Positions 1 through 8,388 of a stretch of 33,063 bases of DNA are shown piece after piece. Positions within the stretch are counted from its first letter, which is position 1. Each line of letters opens with the position of its first letter. Location of the stretch: assembly GCA_949511925.1 (NCBI GenBank), contig CATEYX010000063.1, positions 1 through 33,063 on the forward strand, read 5' to 3'. The notes beneath the pieces were generated by a model that was not told the DNA's origin, searched no databases, and saw nothing but the letters and a program-made list of their open reading frames with translations. The position numbers and the translations under genes are program-made. Source of the DNA: Cryomorphaceae bacterium. GTDB taxonomy: Bacteria; Bacteroidota; Bacteroidia; Flavobacteriales; BACL11.

Positions 1-22
1 CCTTTCATTTTATCAGTTAATT

Positions 23-49
23 TAATGATGTATCAGAAATGTATCATTA
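23..49. repeat. Short inverted and direct repeats upstream of the first gene
   Basis: TAATGAT (23-29) and ATCATTA (43-49) form a perfect 7-bp inverted repeat with a 13-base spacer. Overlapping it, ATGTATCA occurs twice (28-35 and 39-46), 11 bases apart, about one helical turn. This lies just upstream of the first coding region, so it could be an operator or the end of an upstream terminator. No T-tract follows. The regulatory role is inference only. Confidence 0.25.
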
Positions 50-113
50 TTAAAGAATATTAGCACTTAATTTGTTCTTTATGCTAACTTTTAAATTAAT
101 AAAGATCTGGAAA

Positions 114-707
114 ATGAATAAAATTAAAAGACGAATCTTAAAGAAAATAACCACTGAAAAACAAGGTTTTATAATTCAGGGTTTAGAAGAAAATTCTTTA
201 CTTTCAAAAAAATTAGAATTAACCAATAGAAAAATTTCAACTATAATTTTTTCATTCATAATCTTTTTAATAATTTTTAATGTTGAAGGTTTTATTGCAG
301 AGTATAATTCTCCAAACTTTTACTTTGGAAAGTATTTTTTTAATCACATTTATTATGTTTTAATTTCATTATTTTTTTTAATATATTTTTTAATTGCTAG
401 AATTAATTACTATACAATAAAAATTGATAATCATTTAATCGACATTAAAATTTACCGAACTGTTATTGGTCTTTTGAAACCTAAAAGTCTCGTCAATGTT
501 TCTCATGAAATGCTCACGCATTTTTTCTTTTATAATAGATCCTTTTCATTCAATAAATCATTAATGTTAAAAATAAAAACTAATGATGAAGAAATAGTTA
601 AATTGAATTTTAATCTTTCATTTCTATCAAAAAAAGATGAACAAAAGATAAAAAGATTTTTAGAAAAAATAATTAAACAAAACAAATTAAAAGAAGATCT
701 TAAATAA
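114..707 (+). CDS. Small two-helix membrane protein of unknown function, paralog of the ORF between parE and parC
   Basis: I do not recognise a named family. The ORF track starts at a TTG (72), but the ATG at 114 gives a plausible 197-residue protein with a basic N-terminus, and no clear promoter decides the matter. In that numbering there is a charged N-terminal stretch, two hydrophobic segments near 43-60 and 80-100, then about 95 mostly hydrophilic residues rich in alternating beta-like stretches. From YYVLISLFF to the end it aligns clearly with the protein at 5099-5590; both contain [19 protein letters not shown] and NLSFLS. The long C-terminal part could be a bacterial PH-like domain exposed at the membrane, but that is a guess from its beta-rich pattern. 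This copy has about 40 extra N-terminal residues. A wecA-like gene follows after 54 bases on the same strand. Confidence 0.7.
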   Translation: MNKIKRRILKKITTEKQGFIIQGLEENSLLSKKLELTNRKISTIIFSFIIFLIIFNVEGFIAEYNSPNFYFGKYFFNHIYYVLISLFFLIYFLIARINYYTIKIDNHLIDIKIYRTVIGLLKPKSLVNVSHEMLTHFFFYNRSFSFNKSLMLKIKTNDEEIVKLNFNLSFLSKKDEQKIKRFLEKIIKQNKLKEDLK

Positions 708-761
708 AATTAGATGTTAGAGTATTCTTTTATTTAACAATAATTTTAATAAAATAAATTA

Positions 762-1814
762 ATGATTATTACATATTTAAATATTTTTTATTCTTTCATA
801 TCTGCATTGTTGATTTGCTATATTGCTATTCCAAAGCTTATATATTTTGCACTAAAATTAAAATTATTAGATACTGCAGGAGACAGGTCTTCTCATAAAG
901 TTAGTACACCTTTTTTTGGCGGTATTGCTATTTTTACTGGGGTTATTTGCTCATTATTATTTTGGTCAGATAATTTCGAAAATATTCAGTTCATTTTAGT
1001 AAGTATTTTAATTGTTTTTATTGTTGGTCTTATTGACGATTTACGAGCTATTTCAGCTTTCAAAAAGTTAATTGGTCAAATCTTAGCTACTTTAGTTTTA
1101 ATTTTTCTTGGTGATCTTCAAATTGATAGTATGCATGGGGTTTTAGGGGTGCATGATTTACCTATTTGGGCAAGTGTATCTTTTACTATTTTTGTCGTAA
1201 TTGTTATTATAAATGGGTTTAATTTAATTGATGGTATTGATGGTTTAGCAGGAGGGTTAGGCTTAATCTCTTCTCTTTCATTTGGAGTTATTGCTATAAT
1301 AATTGGTCAAGTAGATATAGCTTTAATTGCTTTTTCTTTATCGGGTGCTTTAGTTGGGTTTTTAAGGTTCAATATTTTTCCTGCCAGAATATTTATGGGT
1401 GATACGGGTTCTTTGGTTGTTGGAATGATTTTATCTGTTTTAGCAATTAATTGTATTAAATATGGACTAGTAAATGAAAACTATTCACTGCCTCAAATAG
1501 GACCTTTATTAGCAATCTCATTATTAGCAGTTCCGCTTTTTGATTCTTTGAGAGTTTTTATTGTTAGAGCAATTAATGGTAATGGAACTTTAACTGCAGC
1601 AAGAGATCATGTTCATCATGCCTTCATAGATTTAGGTGTTGGACATAAATACACTAGTTTAATATTGTTTAGCGTTTCAGCAATTATTATCGTACTTACT
1701 TATTTACTTATAAAGCTGAATATAAACATAAATATTAGTATTGCTGTATTAGCTGTGTTTAGCTATGCATTATGGCTTATTCCATACTATATGCTGAAAT
1801 CTAAATCAAAATAG
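762..1814 (+). CDS. wecA: MraY/WecA-type undecaprenyl-phosphate sugar-1-phosphate transferase (glycosyltransferase 4 family)
   Basis: Predicted polytopic inner-membrane enzyme that transfers a sugar-1-phosphate, usually GlcNAc-1-P, from a UDP-sugar to undecaprenyl phosphate, the first step of many surface polysaccharides. Family motifs are all visible in the 350 residues: SSHKVSTPFFGG (44-54), the paired aspartates in IDDLRA (91-96), NGFNLIDGIDGLAGG (151-165), FMGDTGSL (211-218) and the cytoplasmic HVHH motif (283-286) that marks the WecA/TagO branch rather than MraY. Hydrophobic helices run throughout. Length fits the family. It follows the small membrane gene by 54 bases and may share its transcript. 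The exact sugar and the glycan it serves cannot be told from sequence; the symbol is a family-level assignment. Confidence 0.88.
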   Translation: MIITYLNIFYSFISALLICYIAIPKLIYFALKLKLLDTAGDRSSHKVSTPFFGGIAIFTGVICSLLFWSDNFENIQFILVSILIVFIVGLIDDLRAISAFKKLIGQILATLVLIFLGDLQIDSMHGVLGVHDLPIWASVSFTIFVVIVIINGFNLIDGIDGLAGGLGLISSLSFGVIAIIIGQVDIALIAFSLSGALVGFLRFNIFPARIFMGDTGSLVVGMILSVLAINCIKYGLVNENYSLPQIGPLLAISLLAVPLFDSLRVFIVRAINGNGTLTAARDHVHHAFIDLGVGHKYTSLILFSVSAIIIVLTYLLIKLNININISIAVLAVFSYALWLIPYYMLKSKSK

Positions 1815-1945
1815 AATTTTTTGAATGAATGGGTTTTATTTTACTAGCACTTACCGTATTAATTTTGAATTTCATATTAAAACAGAGATAGTTGCTATTG
1901 CTAATTTTTAATTAAGTTACACTTCAATTAACACGCAACAATTTC

Positions 1946-1953
1946 TATCTTTG
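1946..1953 (+). promoter_or_regulatory. -7 promoter element TATCTTTG for ychF
   Basis: TATCTTTG matches the Bacteroidota sigma-ABfr -7 consensus TAnnTTTG. It lies 21 bases before the chosen ATG of ychF, giving a leader of roughly 15 bases. A clear -33 TTG is not obvious. Confidence 0.6.
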
Positions 1954-1974
1954 CCAACCTTAAAAATAATAGTT

Positions 1975-3072
1975 ATGGCATTAAAATGTGGAATTGTAGG
2001 TTTACCAAATGTTGGAAAATCAACATTATTTAATTGTTTATCAAAAGCAAAAGCGCAGTCAGCAAATTTTCCTTTTTGTACTATTGAACCTAACGTTGGA
2101 ATTATGTCAGTGCCAGATGATAGACTAGAGGCTTTGTCGGCTATAGTAAATCCTGAAAGAGTAATGCCTACCACAGTTGAAATTGTTGATATTGCTGGCC
2201 TTGTGAAAGGAGCTAGTAAAGGTGAGGGTTTAGGAAATAAATTTTTAGGAAATATTAGAGAAACCAATGCCATAATACATGTGTTAAGGTGTTTTGATGA
2301 TGATAATATTATACATGTTGATGGTTCTGTTGACCCAGTAAGGGACAAAGAAACGATTGATATGGAATTGCAGTTAAAAGATTTGGAAGCGTTAGAAAAA
2401 TTGCGTGATAAAAATGTACGTACTGCAAAATCAGGCGATAAAGAAGGACAAAAAATATTAGCTACTTGTGAGAAATATATTGCTCATTTGGAATCAGGGA
2501 ATTCCGCAAGAAGTGTAGATGCTACTGAGGATGAACTAGAAATAATTGAAACGTTACAACTTATAACAGCAAAGCCTGTAATGTACATGTGTAATGTTGA
2601 TGAAGAGTCGGTAAAAACAGGTAACAAGCATGTAGCGGCAGTTAAAGAAGCTGTGAAAAATGAAGATGCTGAAGTGCTTTTAATCGCAACAGCTATTGAA
2701 GCTGAAATTGCAGAATTAGAAGATGTTGAAGAGCAGTTAATGTTTTTAGAAGAACTAGGCCTTGAAAAACCTGGGGTACACTATTTGATACAATCTACTT
2801 ATAAATTACTTAACCTACAAACTTACTTTACCGCAGGAGTAAAAGAAGTAAGAGCTTGGACAATAACGGAGGGTACTAAGGCACCACAAGCTGCAGCAGT
2901 AATCCATACTGATTTTGAAAAAGGATTTATTAGAGCTGAAGTAATGGCGTATAATGACTTTGTTACTTTAGGTTCCGAACAAGCGTGTAAGGATAATGGA
3001 AAGCTATCAGTTGAAGGAAAGGATTATGTAGTAAAAGATGGTGATATCATGCATTTCCGATTTAATGTCTAG
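1975..3072 (+). CDS. ychF: Redox-regulated ATPase YchF (OLA1 family, Obg-related)
   Basis: Universally conserved P-loop NTPase of the Obg/OLA1 group that binds ribosomes and, unusually for its superfamily, prefers ATP. I start it at the ATG at 1975, giving MALKCGIVGLPNVGKST and 365 residues, the usual family length; the track's earlier TTG lies within the promoter element. Visible parts are the G1 P-loop GLPNVGKS (9-16), the G3 segment VDIAGLVKGAS (71-81), NVDE (207-210) in place of the NKxD that gives GTP specificity, which fits ATP preference, a charged coiled-coil-like insertion near 120-175, and a C-terminal TGS domain from about 280 to the end with the typical ending GDIMHFRFNV. It appears to be monocistronic with its own promoter. 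Confidence 0.96.
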   Translation: MALKCGIVGLPNVGKSTLFNCLSKAKAQSANFPFCTIEPNVGIMSVPDDRLEALSAIVNPERVMPTTVEIVDIAGLVKGASKGEGLGNKFLGNIRETNAIIHVLRCFDDDNIIHVDGSVDPVRDKETIDMELQLKDLEALEKLRDKNVRTAKSGDKEGQKILATCEKYIAHLESGNSARSVDATEDELEIIETLQLITAKPVMYMCNVDEESVKTGNKHVAAVKEAVKNEDAEVLLIATAIEAEIAELEDVEEQLMFLEELGLEKPGVHYLIQSTYKLLNLQTYFTAGVKEVRAWTITEGTKAPQAAAVIHTDFEKGFIRAEVMAYNDFVTLGSEQACKDNGKLSVEGKDYVVKDGDIMHFRFNV

Positions 3073-3213
3073 TAAAAGCGATTCGTTTTAAATTTTAGAC
3101 CTTTTAATGTAATCCGTTTTTATAATCCAATTACCAAATAAACCTTAAATTCTCGGTTGAAAACCCTGTTAATAACGCATCTCTAGTTTTTTAAATTAAT
3201 TTCATTAGTGTTT

Positions 3214-3221
3214 TATATTTG
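3214..3221 (+). promoter_or_regulatory. -7 promoter element TATATTTG for the parE-ORF-parC operon
   Basis: TATATTTG matches TAnnTTTG and sits 37 bases upstream of the parE ATG, after a 140-base AT-rich gap that follows ychF. It is the only full match between the two genes and probably drives parE, the small membrane gene and parC together. Confidence 0.6.
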
Positions 3222-3258
3222 CGCTCTATCATAATGATAGTTGTAAATAAGGATAAAA

Positions 3259-5106
3259 ATGGCTGAAGAAAATTATAATGAGGATAGTATCCGATCGCTT
3301 GATTGGAAGGAGCATATTCGATTACGCCCTGGAATGTATATTGGGAAAATGGGTAATGGTTCCTCACCTGATGATGGTGTTTACATACTTTTGAAAGAGG
3401 TGATTGACAACTCTGTTGATGAGTTTGTGATGGGAAATGGAAAGACTATTGAGGTTACCGTTAAGAATAATAAGCTCTCAGTTCGTGATTATGGTAGAGG
3501 AATTCCACTTGGAAAAGTAGTAGATTGTGTGTCAAAAATTAATACAGGAGCCAAGTACGATTCCAAAGTATTTAAAAAATCAGTTGGGCTTAATGGAGTA
3601 GGGACAAAGGCAGCTAATGCTCTTTCCTCTTATTTTCGTATTCGTTCTATCCGTGATGGGAAAAGTAAGTTAGTTGAGTTCGAGCAAGGAAACATCATAA
3701 ATGAAGAGCCAATACAAGAAAACAGCAGCAGAAAAGGTACTAAAGTAACCTTTATTCCTGATGAAGAACTGTTTGGGAAATACCGATTCATTAATGAGTA
3801 CATAGAGAAAATGATGTGGAATTATTGTTACCTTAACCCAGGGTTGACAATAATGTTTAATGGTGAAATTTTTTATTCTGAAAATGGACTGTTTGACCTT
3901 TTGGAACAACGAACAGATGCCGAAATGTTGTATCCAATTATTCACTTAAGAGGTGATGATATTGAAGTGGCAATTACGCATTGTAAAAATCAATATTCTG
4001 AGCAGTATTACTCTTTTGTTAACGGGCAACATACTGTTCAGGGAGGTACGCATCAAGTTGCTTTTAGGCAAGCATTGGCAAAAACTATAAGAGATTTTTA
4101 CGGTAAAAATTATGATGCTTCAGATATAAGGCAAGCGGTAAATGCAGCTGTTAGTATTAAAGTAATTGAACCTATATTCGAGTCTCAAACCAAAACCAAA
4201 CTGGGATCAACCGAAATGGAACCAGGTGGAGTAACGGTACTTACTTTTATTCAAGATTTTCTAAAAAAAGAATTGGATAATTATTTGCATAAAAACTCTG
4301 ATGTTGCTGATGCAATACAACAAAAAATACAAATAGCCGAACATGAGCGTAAAGCCATGGCAGGGATTAAGAAACTAGCAAGAGAAAGAGCAAAGAAGTC
4401 CAGTTTGCACAATAAAAAACTTAGGGATTGCAGGGTTCATTATAATGATCAAAAAAAAGAAAATAGAGCTGATTCAACTCTTTTTATTACTGAGGGTGAT
4501 TCGGCTTCTGGTTCCATTACCAAAACGCGTGATATCAAAACTCAAGCAGTGTTTAGTTTAAGAGGGAAACCCTTAAATTCTTTTGGGCTAAGTAAGAAGG
4601 TAGTGTACGAAAATGAGGAGTTTAATTTACTGCAAGCTGCCTTAAATATTGAGACAGGAATAGATGATTTGCGATACAATAAAATAGTAATTGCTACTGA
4701 TGCTGATGTTGATGGAATGCATATTCGCCTGTTATTAATTACTTTCTTCTTGCAGTTTTTTCCTGAATTAATAAAAGAAGGACATGTTTACATACTAGAA
4801 ACACCACTATTTAGGGTTCGAAATAAAAAGAAAACCTATTACTGTTATAACGAGCAAGAGCGTAAAGATGCAATTGCTGATATTGGTGTTAATGCTGAAA
4901 TTACTCGATTTAAAGGTTTGGGAGAAATATCGCCAAATGAATTTAAACATTTTATTGGTGAAAAAATGCGTCTGGATCCTGTAATACTAGGAAAAGATGT
5001 TACTATTCAGGATTTGTTAAAGTACTATATGGGTAAAAATACTAAAGAAAGACAGGATTTTATAATTGAGAATTTAAGAGTTGAAGAAGATATAATTGAT
5101 GTCTAG
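3259..5106 (+). CDS. parE: DNA topoisomerase IV subunit B (ParE)
   Basis: ATPase subunit of topoisomerase IV, which decatenates daughter chromosomes and relaxes supercoils together with ParC. The 615 residues show the complete type IIA B-subunit layout: GHKL ATP-binding motifs EVIDNSVDE (47-55), DYGRGIP (77-83) and GLNGVGTKA (110-118); the transducer domain with QTKTKLGS (310-317); and the TOPRIM domain with the metal-binding glutamate in EGDSASGS (412-419) and [11 protein letters not shown] (480-490). Assignment to ParE rather than GyrB rests mainly on the linked parC. The stop codon overlaps the start of the next gene by eight bases (ATGTCTAG), which suggests translational coupling. The start ATG follows a -7 promoter element at 3214. 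Confidence 0.95.
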   Translation: MAEENYNEDSIRSLDWKEHIRLRPGMYIGKMGNGSSPDDGVYILLKEVIDNSVDEFVMGNGKTIEVTVKNNKLSVRDYGRGIPLGKVVDCVSKINTGAKYDSKVFKKSVGLNGVGTKAANALSSYFRIRSIRDGKSKLVEFEQGNIINEEPIQENSSRKGTKVTFIPDEELFGKYRFINEYIEKMMWNYCYLNPGLTIMFNGEIFYSENGLFDLLEQRTDAEMLYPIIHLRGDDIEVAITHCKNQYSEQYYSFVNGQHTVQGGTHQVAFRQALAKTIRDFYGKNYDASDIRQAVNAAVSIKVIEPIFESQTKTKLGSTEMEPGGVTVLTFIQDFLKKELDNYLHKNSDVADAIQQKIQIAEHERKAMAGIKKLARERAKKSSLHNKKLRDCRVHYNDQKKENRADSTLFITEGDSASGSITKTRDIKTQAVFSLRGKPLNSFGLSKKVVYENEEFNLLQAALNIETGIDDLRYNKIVIATDADVDGMHIRLLLITFFLQFFPELIKEGHVYILETPLFRVRNKKKTYYCYNEQERKDAIADIGVNAEITRFKGLGEISPNEFKHFIGEKMRLDPVILGKDVTIQDLLKYYMGKNTKERQDFIIENLRVEEDIIDV

Positions 5107-5590
5107 AACAAATTTAATATCGACCAATAGGAAATTTACAATAGTTATTTTCTTAGTAATGCTTTTTTTAGTGCTGATTCCTCTATTAGCTTTTGTTATA
5201 GTATATGCTTTTCCTAATTTAGCTTTTGGAGATTATTTAATTAATAATATTGTTTATGTTTTTATTTCAACACTTGTTTTATTCTATTTTGTAATAGCTC
5301 GTATAAATTATTATACATTAGATATTGACTCTTATGTAATTGATATTAAAATTTATAGATCAGTTATTGGTGCTTTTAAGCCTAAAGATTACATTGATAT
5401 ATCTCATGATATGTTTGTAGATTTTTCTTTTTTTAATCGCTCTTTTTCATTTAATAAAACCTTAATGATAAAGATTGAGAATGATTCAGGAAAAAGAATA
5501 GTAAAGCGTTTTAATTTATCGTTTTTATCAGAAAATGAGGAACGTAGAATAAGTAAAGTTTTAAAAAAAATAATTGCAAAAAATAGCTAA
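5099..5590 (+). CDS. Small two-helix membrane protein embedded between parE and parC
   Basis: Unrecognised family. The ATG at 5099 (MSRTNLIS, 163 residues) is preferred to the track's TTG three bases earlier. Two hydrophobic segments lie near residues 13-37 and 47-67. They are followed by a cytoplasmic-looking domain of about 95 residues with the motifs [20 protein letters not shown] and FNLSFLS. These, and the second helix ending in IARINYYT, are shared with the protein at 114-707, so the two are paralogs about 4.4 kb apart. The gene overlaps parE by eight bases, and its TAA overlaps the parC ATG (TAATG), so all three cistrons are probably co-translated. Whether it has anything to do with topoisomerase IV is unknown. 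A PH-like fold for the C-terminal domain is a guess. Confidence 0.85.
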   Translation: MSRTNLISTNRKFTIVIFLVMLFLVLIPLLAFVIVYAFPNLAFGDYLINNIVYVFISTLVLFYFVIARINYYTLDIDSYVIDIKIYRSVIGAFKPKDYIDISHDMFVDFSFFNRSFSFNKTLMIKIENDSGKRIVKRFNLSFLSENEERRISKVLKKIIAKNS

Positions 5591-8313
5591 TGGAAGAAGA
5601 TGGAATTGCAAATAGCAATGAAGGTGAGCAGGAAGTGATTCACCTTTCAGGAATGTACCAAAACTGGTTTTTGGACTATGCATCCTATGTAATACTTGAG
5701 CGTGCTGTACCTCATGTTTATGATGGATTGAAACCTGTACAAAGGCGTATTCTTCATTCTTTAAAGGAATTAGATGATGGTAGGTATCATAAGGTAGCCA
5801 ATGTAATTGGTCATACTATGAAATACCATCCTCACGGTGATGCCTCAATTGGTGATGCTATGGTGCAAGTTGGGCAAAAGGAATTGCTACTGGACATGCA
5901 AGGAAACTGGGGGAATACTGCTACAGGAGATAGGGCAGCAGCACCTAGGTATATTGAGGTACGTTTAACTCCCTTTGCATTGGATGTTGTTTACAATAAA
6001 AAAATAACAAAATGGTCATCTTCTTATGACGGTAGAGGGAAAGAACCACAAACCTTACCTGTTAAATTTCCGCTACTATTAGCACATGGTGTTGAGGGTA
6101 TTGCTGTTGGGCTTTCTACAAAAATTTTGCCTCATAATTTCAATGAACTAATTGATGCTTCTATAAAAGTATTAAAAGGAATAAAACCTAAAATATATCC
6201 TGATTTTTTAACAGGAGGTTCAGCCGATTTTAGTCAATATAATGATGGGAAAAGAGGAGGTAAAGTAAGGGTTAGAGCAAAAATATTTCAAGAAGATAAG
6301 AACACACTTATTATCTCAGAATTACCTTTTTCTACTACCACCACTTCATTGATTAACTCTATACTTAAAGCAAACGAGAAAGGGAAAATTAAGATAAAAA
6401 AGGTAGAAGATAATACGGCTGAACATGTAGAGATTGCAATTACTATTCCTCCTGGTATTTCACCTGATAAAACTATAGATGCTTTATATCGTTTTACTGA
6501 TTGTGAGATTTCTGTTTCTCCACTTTCATGTGTTATTGAGGACAATACACCAAAATTTTTGGGTATCTCTGAAATACTAAAACAGTCTACTGATCACACG
6601 CTTAATTTATTAAAGCAAGAGTTAGAAGTAAACTTGAATGAATTACAAGAAAAATGGCATCATTCATCATTAGAGCGTATTTTTATTGAAAACAGAATTT
6701 ATCATAAGATAGAAGAGCTGGATAATTGGAGTGAGATTATTAGTACAATTCATACTGAACTGAAACTATTTGCAAAGTATTTATTGCGTGCAGTAACGGA
6801 TGAGGATGTAGAGAGATTAACAGAAATAAAGATTAAGAAAATAACTAAGTTTGACATTAATAAAGCAAAAGAAGAGTTATTGAAATTGGAAGATAGGATA
6901 GCTGAAATAAAAGGATGCTTAGCTAACCTTACTGATTATGCTATTGACTATTTCAAAAATCTGAAAAAGAAATATGGCAAAGGAAAAGAGCGTAAAACTG
7001 AAATAAAGATTTTTGAAAGCATTGATGCAACAAAAGTAGTTGTGGCAAATAAAAAGCTTTATATAAATAAGGAAGAAGGTTTTATAGGTACCGCTATGAG
7101 AAAGGACGAGTTTGTTTGTGACTGTTCTGATATTGATGATATAATAGTATTCCGAAAAAATGGTGTAATGCAGGTGGTAAAGGTGGATAATAAGGTGTTT
7201 GTAGGTAAAGATATTATCTATTGTGCAGTCTTTAAAAAGAAAGATGAACGTACAATTTATAACATGATTTATAAAGATGGTGCTTCAGAAAACACTATGA
7301 TGAAGCGCTTTCCTGTCACATCAATTACTAGAGGAAAGGATTATAATTTAACCAAGTCCGAGAAAGGAAGTAAAGTAATCTATTTTACAGCTAACCCCAA
7401 TGGAGAGGCTGAAACAGTAACCGTACATCTAAAAAAGTTAGCTAAACTAAAAACCTTAAAAATTGATATTGATTTTTCATCATTATCCATTAAAGGCAAG
7501 GGTGCAGGAGGAAATATTGTTTCAAAAAATTCTATACGAAAAATTGAACTTAAATCAGAAGGTCTATCTACTCTTTCTGCTCGTAAGATATGGTTTGATG
7601 ATAATGTGCAAAGGCTAAATGTTGAAGGTAGAGGTGATTTGCTAGGAGCTTTTAAAGCGCAAGATAAAATATTGACGATTAAGCAAAGTGGGGAGTTGGA
7701 ATTAAAGTCTTTTGATATTAGTAATCATTTTGATGAGGATATGATTTTAATAGAACAGAATAATGTCAAAAAGCCAGTTACTGCTATCTATTTTGATGGA
7801 ATAAAAAAGGACCACTATGTAAAACGATTTTTAGTTGAAAATACTATGAGTAAGTTTAGTTTTATAACTGAACATGAGGAAAGTTTACTTGAGTTAGTAA
7901 GTACTGATTGGAGGCCTCAGGTAGAATTAATTTTTCATAAGGAAAAAGGAAAAGACAGACAAACAGAAATAATTAATCTGGAGGATTTTATTAGTGTAAA
8001 AGGAGAAAAAGCTTTGGGAAACAAACTAACTTCCAAAAAGATAAAAGAGATTAATTTATTAGATCCATTGCCTTACACTGAGATTATTGATATTGAAGAG
8101 GAAGAATTAGTTTCTGATGATATTGATATTGGACAGGAGGAAGTAGTTGCTGAGGTTATTGAGCAAGAAACTGTTGATGAGGTTACTGAGGAAATAATAG
8201 ATGATGTTACCACTGAGGTTGAACTGAATATAACAAATGAATCAGTTGAACAGATAACGCCAGAAAAAAAGGATGATAACGATACTGAAGGACAGATTAC
8301 ACTAGATTTATAA
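5590..8313 (+). CDS. parC: DNA topoisomerase IV subunit A (ParC)
   Basis: DNA-breaking and rejoining subunit partnered with ParE. The N-terminal winged-helix/tower region shows GLKPVQRRIL (46-55), YHPHGDAS (79-86) and AAAPRYIEVRL, placing the catalytic tyrosine at residue 121. Later residues form the tower, coiled-coil gate and a beta-pinwheel-like C-terminal domain. At the quinolone-contact positions, the serine equivalent to E. coli ParC Ser80 is alanine (residue 85) and the Glu84 equivalent is aspartate (residue 89). From about residue 815 a strongly acidic tail rich in E, D, V and I runs to the end. It is 907 residues, long for ParC but plausible for this phylum. The ATG overlaps the stop of the preceding small membrane gene. 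Confidence 0.95.
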   Translation: MEEDGIANSNEGEQEVIHLSGMYQNWFLDYASYVILERAVPHVYDGLKPVQRRILHSLKELDDGRYHKVANVIGHTMKYHPHGDASIGDAMVQVGQKELLLDMQGNWGNTATGDRAAAPRYIEVRLTPFALDVVYNKKITKWSSSYDGRGKEPQTLPVKFPLLLAHGVEGIAVGLSTKILPHNFNELIDASIKVLKGIKPKIYPDFLTGGSADFSQYNDGKRGGKVRVRAKIFQEDKNTLIISELPFSTTTTSLINSILKANEKGKIKIKKVEDNTAEHVEIAITIPPGISPDKTIDALYRFTDCEISVSPLSCVIEDNTPKFLGISEILKQSTDHTLNLLKQELEVNLNELQEKWHHSSLERIFIENRIYHKIEELDNWSEIISTIHTELKLFAKYLLRAVTDEDVERLTEIKIKKITKFDINKAKEELLKLEDRIAEIKGCLANLTDYAIDYFKNLKKKYGKGKERKTEIKIFESIDATKVVVANKKLYINKEEGFIGTAMRKDEFVCDCSDIDDIIVFRKNGVMQVVKVDNKVFVGKDIIYCAVFKKKDERTIYNMIYKDGASENTMMKRFPVTSITRGKDYNLTKSEKGSKVIYFTANPNGEAETVTVHLKKLAKLKTLKIDIDFSSLSIKGKGAGGNIVSKNSIRKIELKSEGLSTLSARKIWFDDNVQRLNVEGRGDLLGAFKAQDKILTIKQSGELELKSFDISNHFDEDMILIEQNNVKKPVTAIYFDGIKKDHYVKRFLVENTMSKFSFITEHEESLLELVSTDWRPQVELIFHKEKGKDRQTEIINLEDFISVKGEKALGNKLTSKKIKEINLLDPLPYTEIIDIEEEELVSDDIDIGQEEVVAEVIEQETVDEVTEEIIDDVTTEVELNITNESVEQITPEKKDDNDTEGQITLDL

Positions 8314-8365
8314 TTGAACGCATAAGATGAAAAATCTCCTACTTTAAATAAAAAGGAATTTCTTT

Positions 8366-8373
8366 TATCTTTG
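8366..8373 (+). promoter_or_regulatory. -7 promoter element TATCTTTG for the shared-tail secretion cassette
   Basis: TATCTTTG matches TAnnTTTG and lies 15 bases before the ATG at 8389. It is the only full match in the gap after parC and probably drives the four tail-bearing genes up to the hairpin near 13.4 kb. Confidence 0.6.
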
Positions 8374-8388
8374 CAAAAAAAACGAGAA

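Noticed and set aside
1917-2348. 143-residue ORF on the minus strand
   Set aside because: It lies antisense to the conserved P-loop region of ychF, and its sequence has no recognisable domain; it is a shadow frame.
3075-3089. Hairpin AAAGCG-ATT-CGTTTT after ychF as a terminator
   Set aside because: The stem has six pairs with one G-T and a three-base loop, and the T-tract is interrupted by AAA; too weak to call.
3259-5106. GyrB instead of ParE
   Set aside because: The motifs are shared by both, but the linked and co-translated A subunit at 5590-8313 makes topoisomerase IV the better reading.
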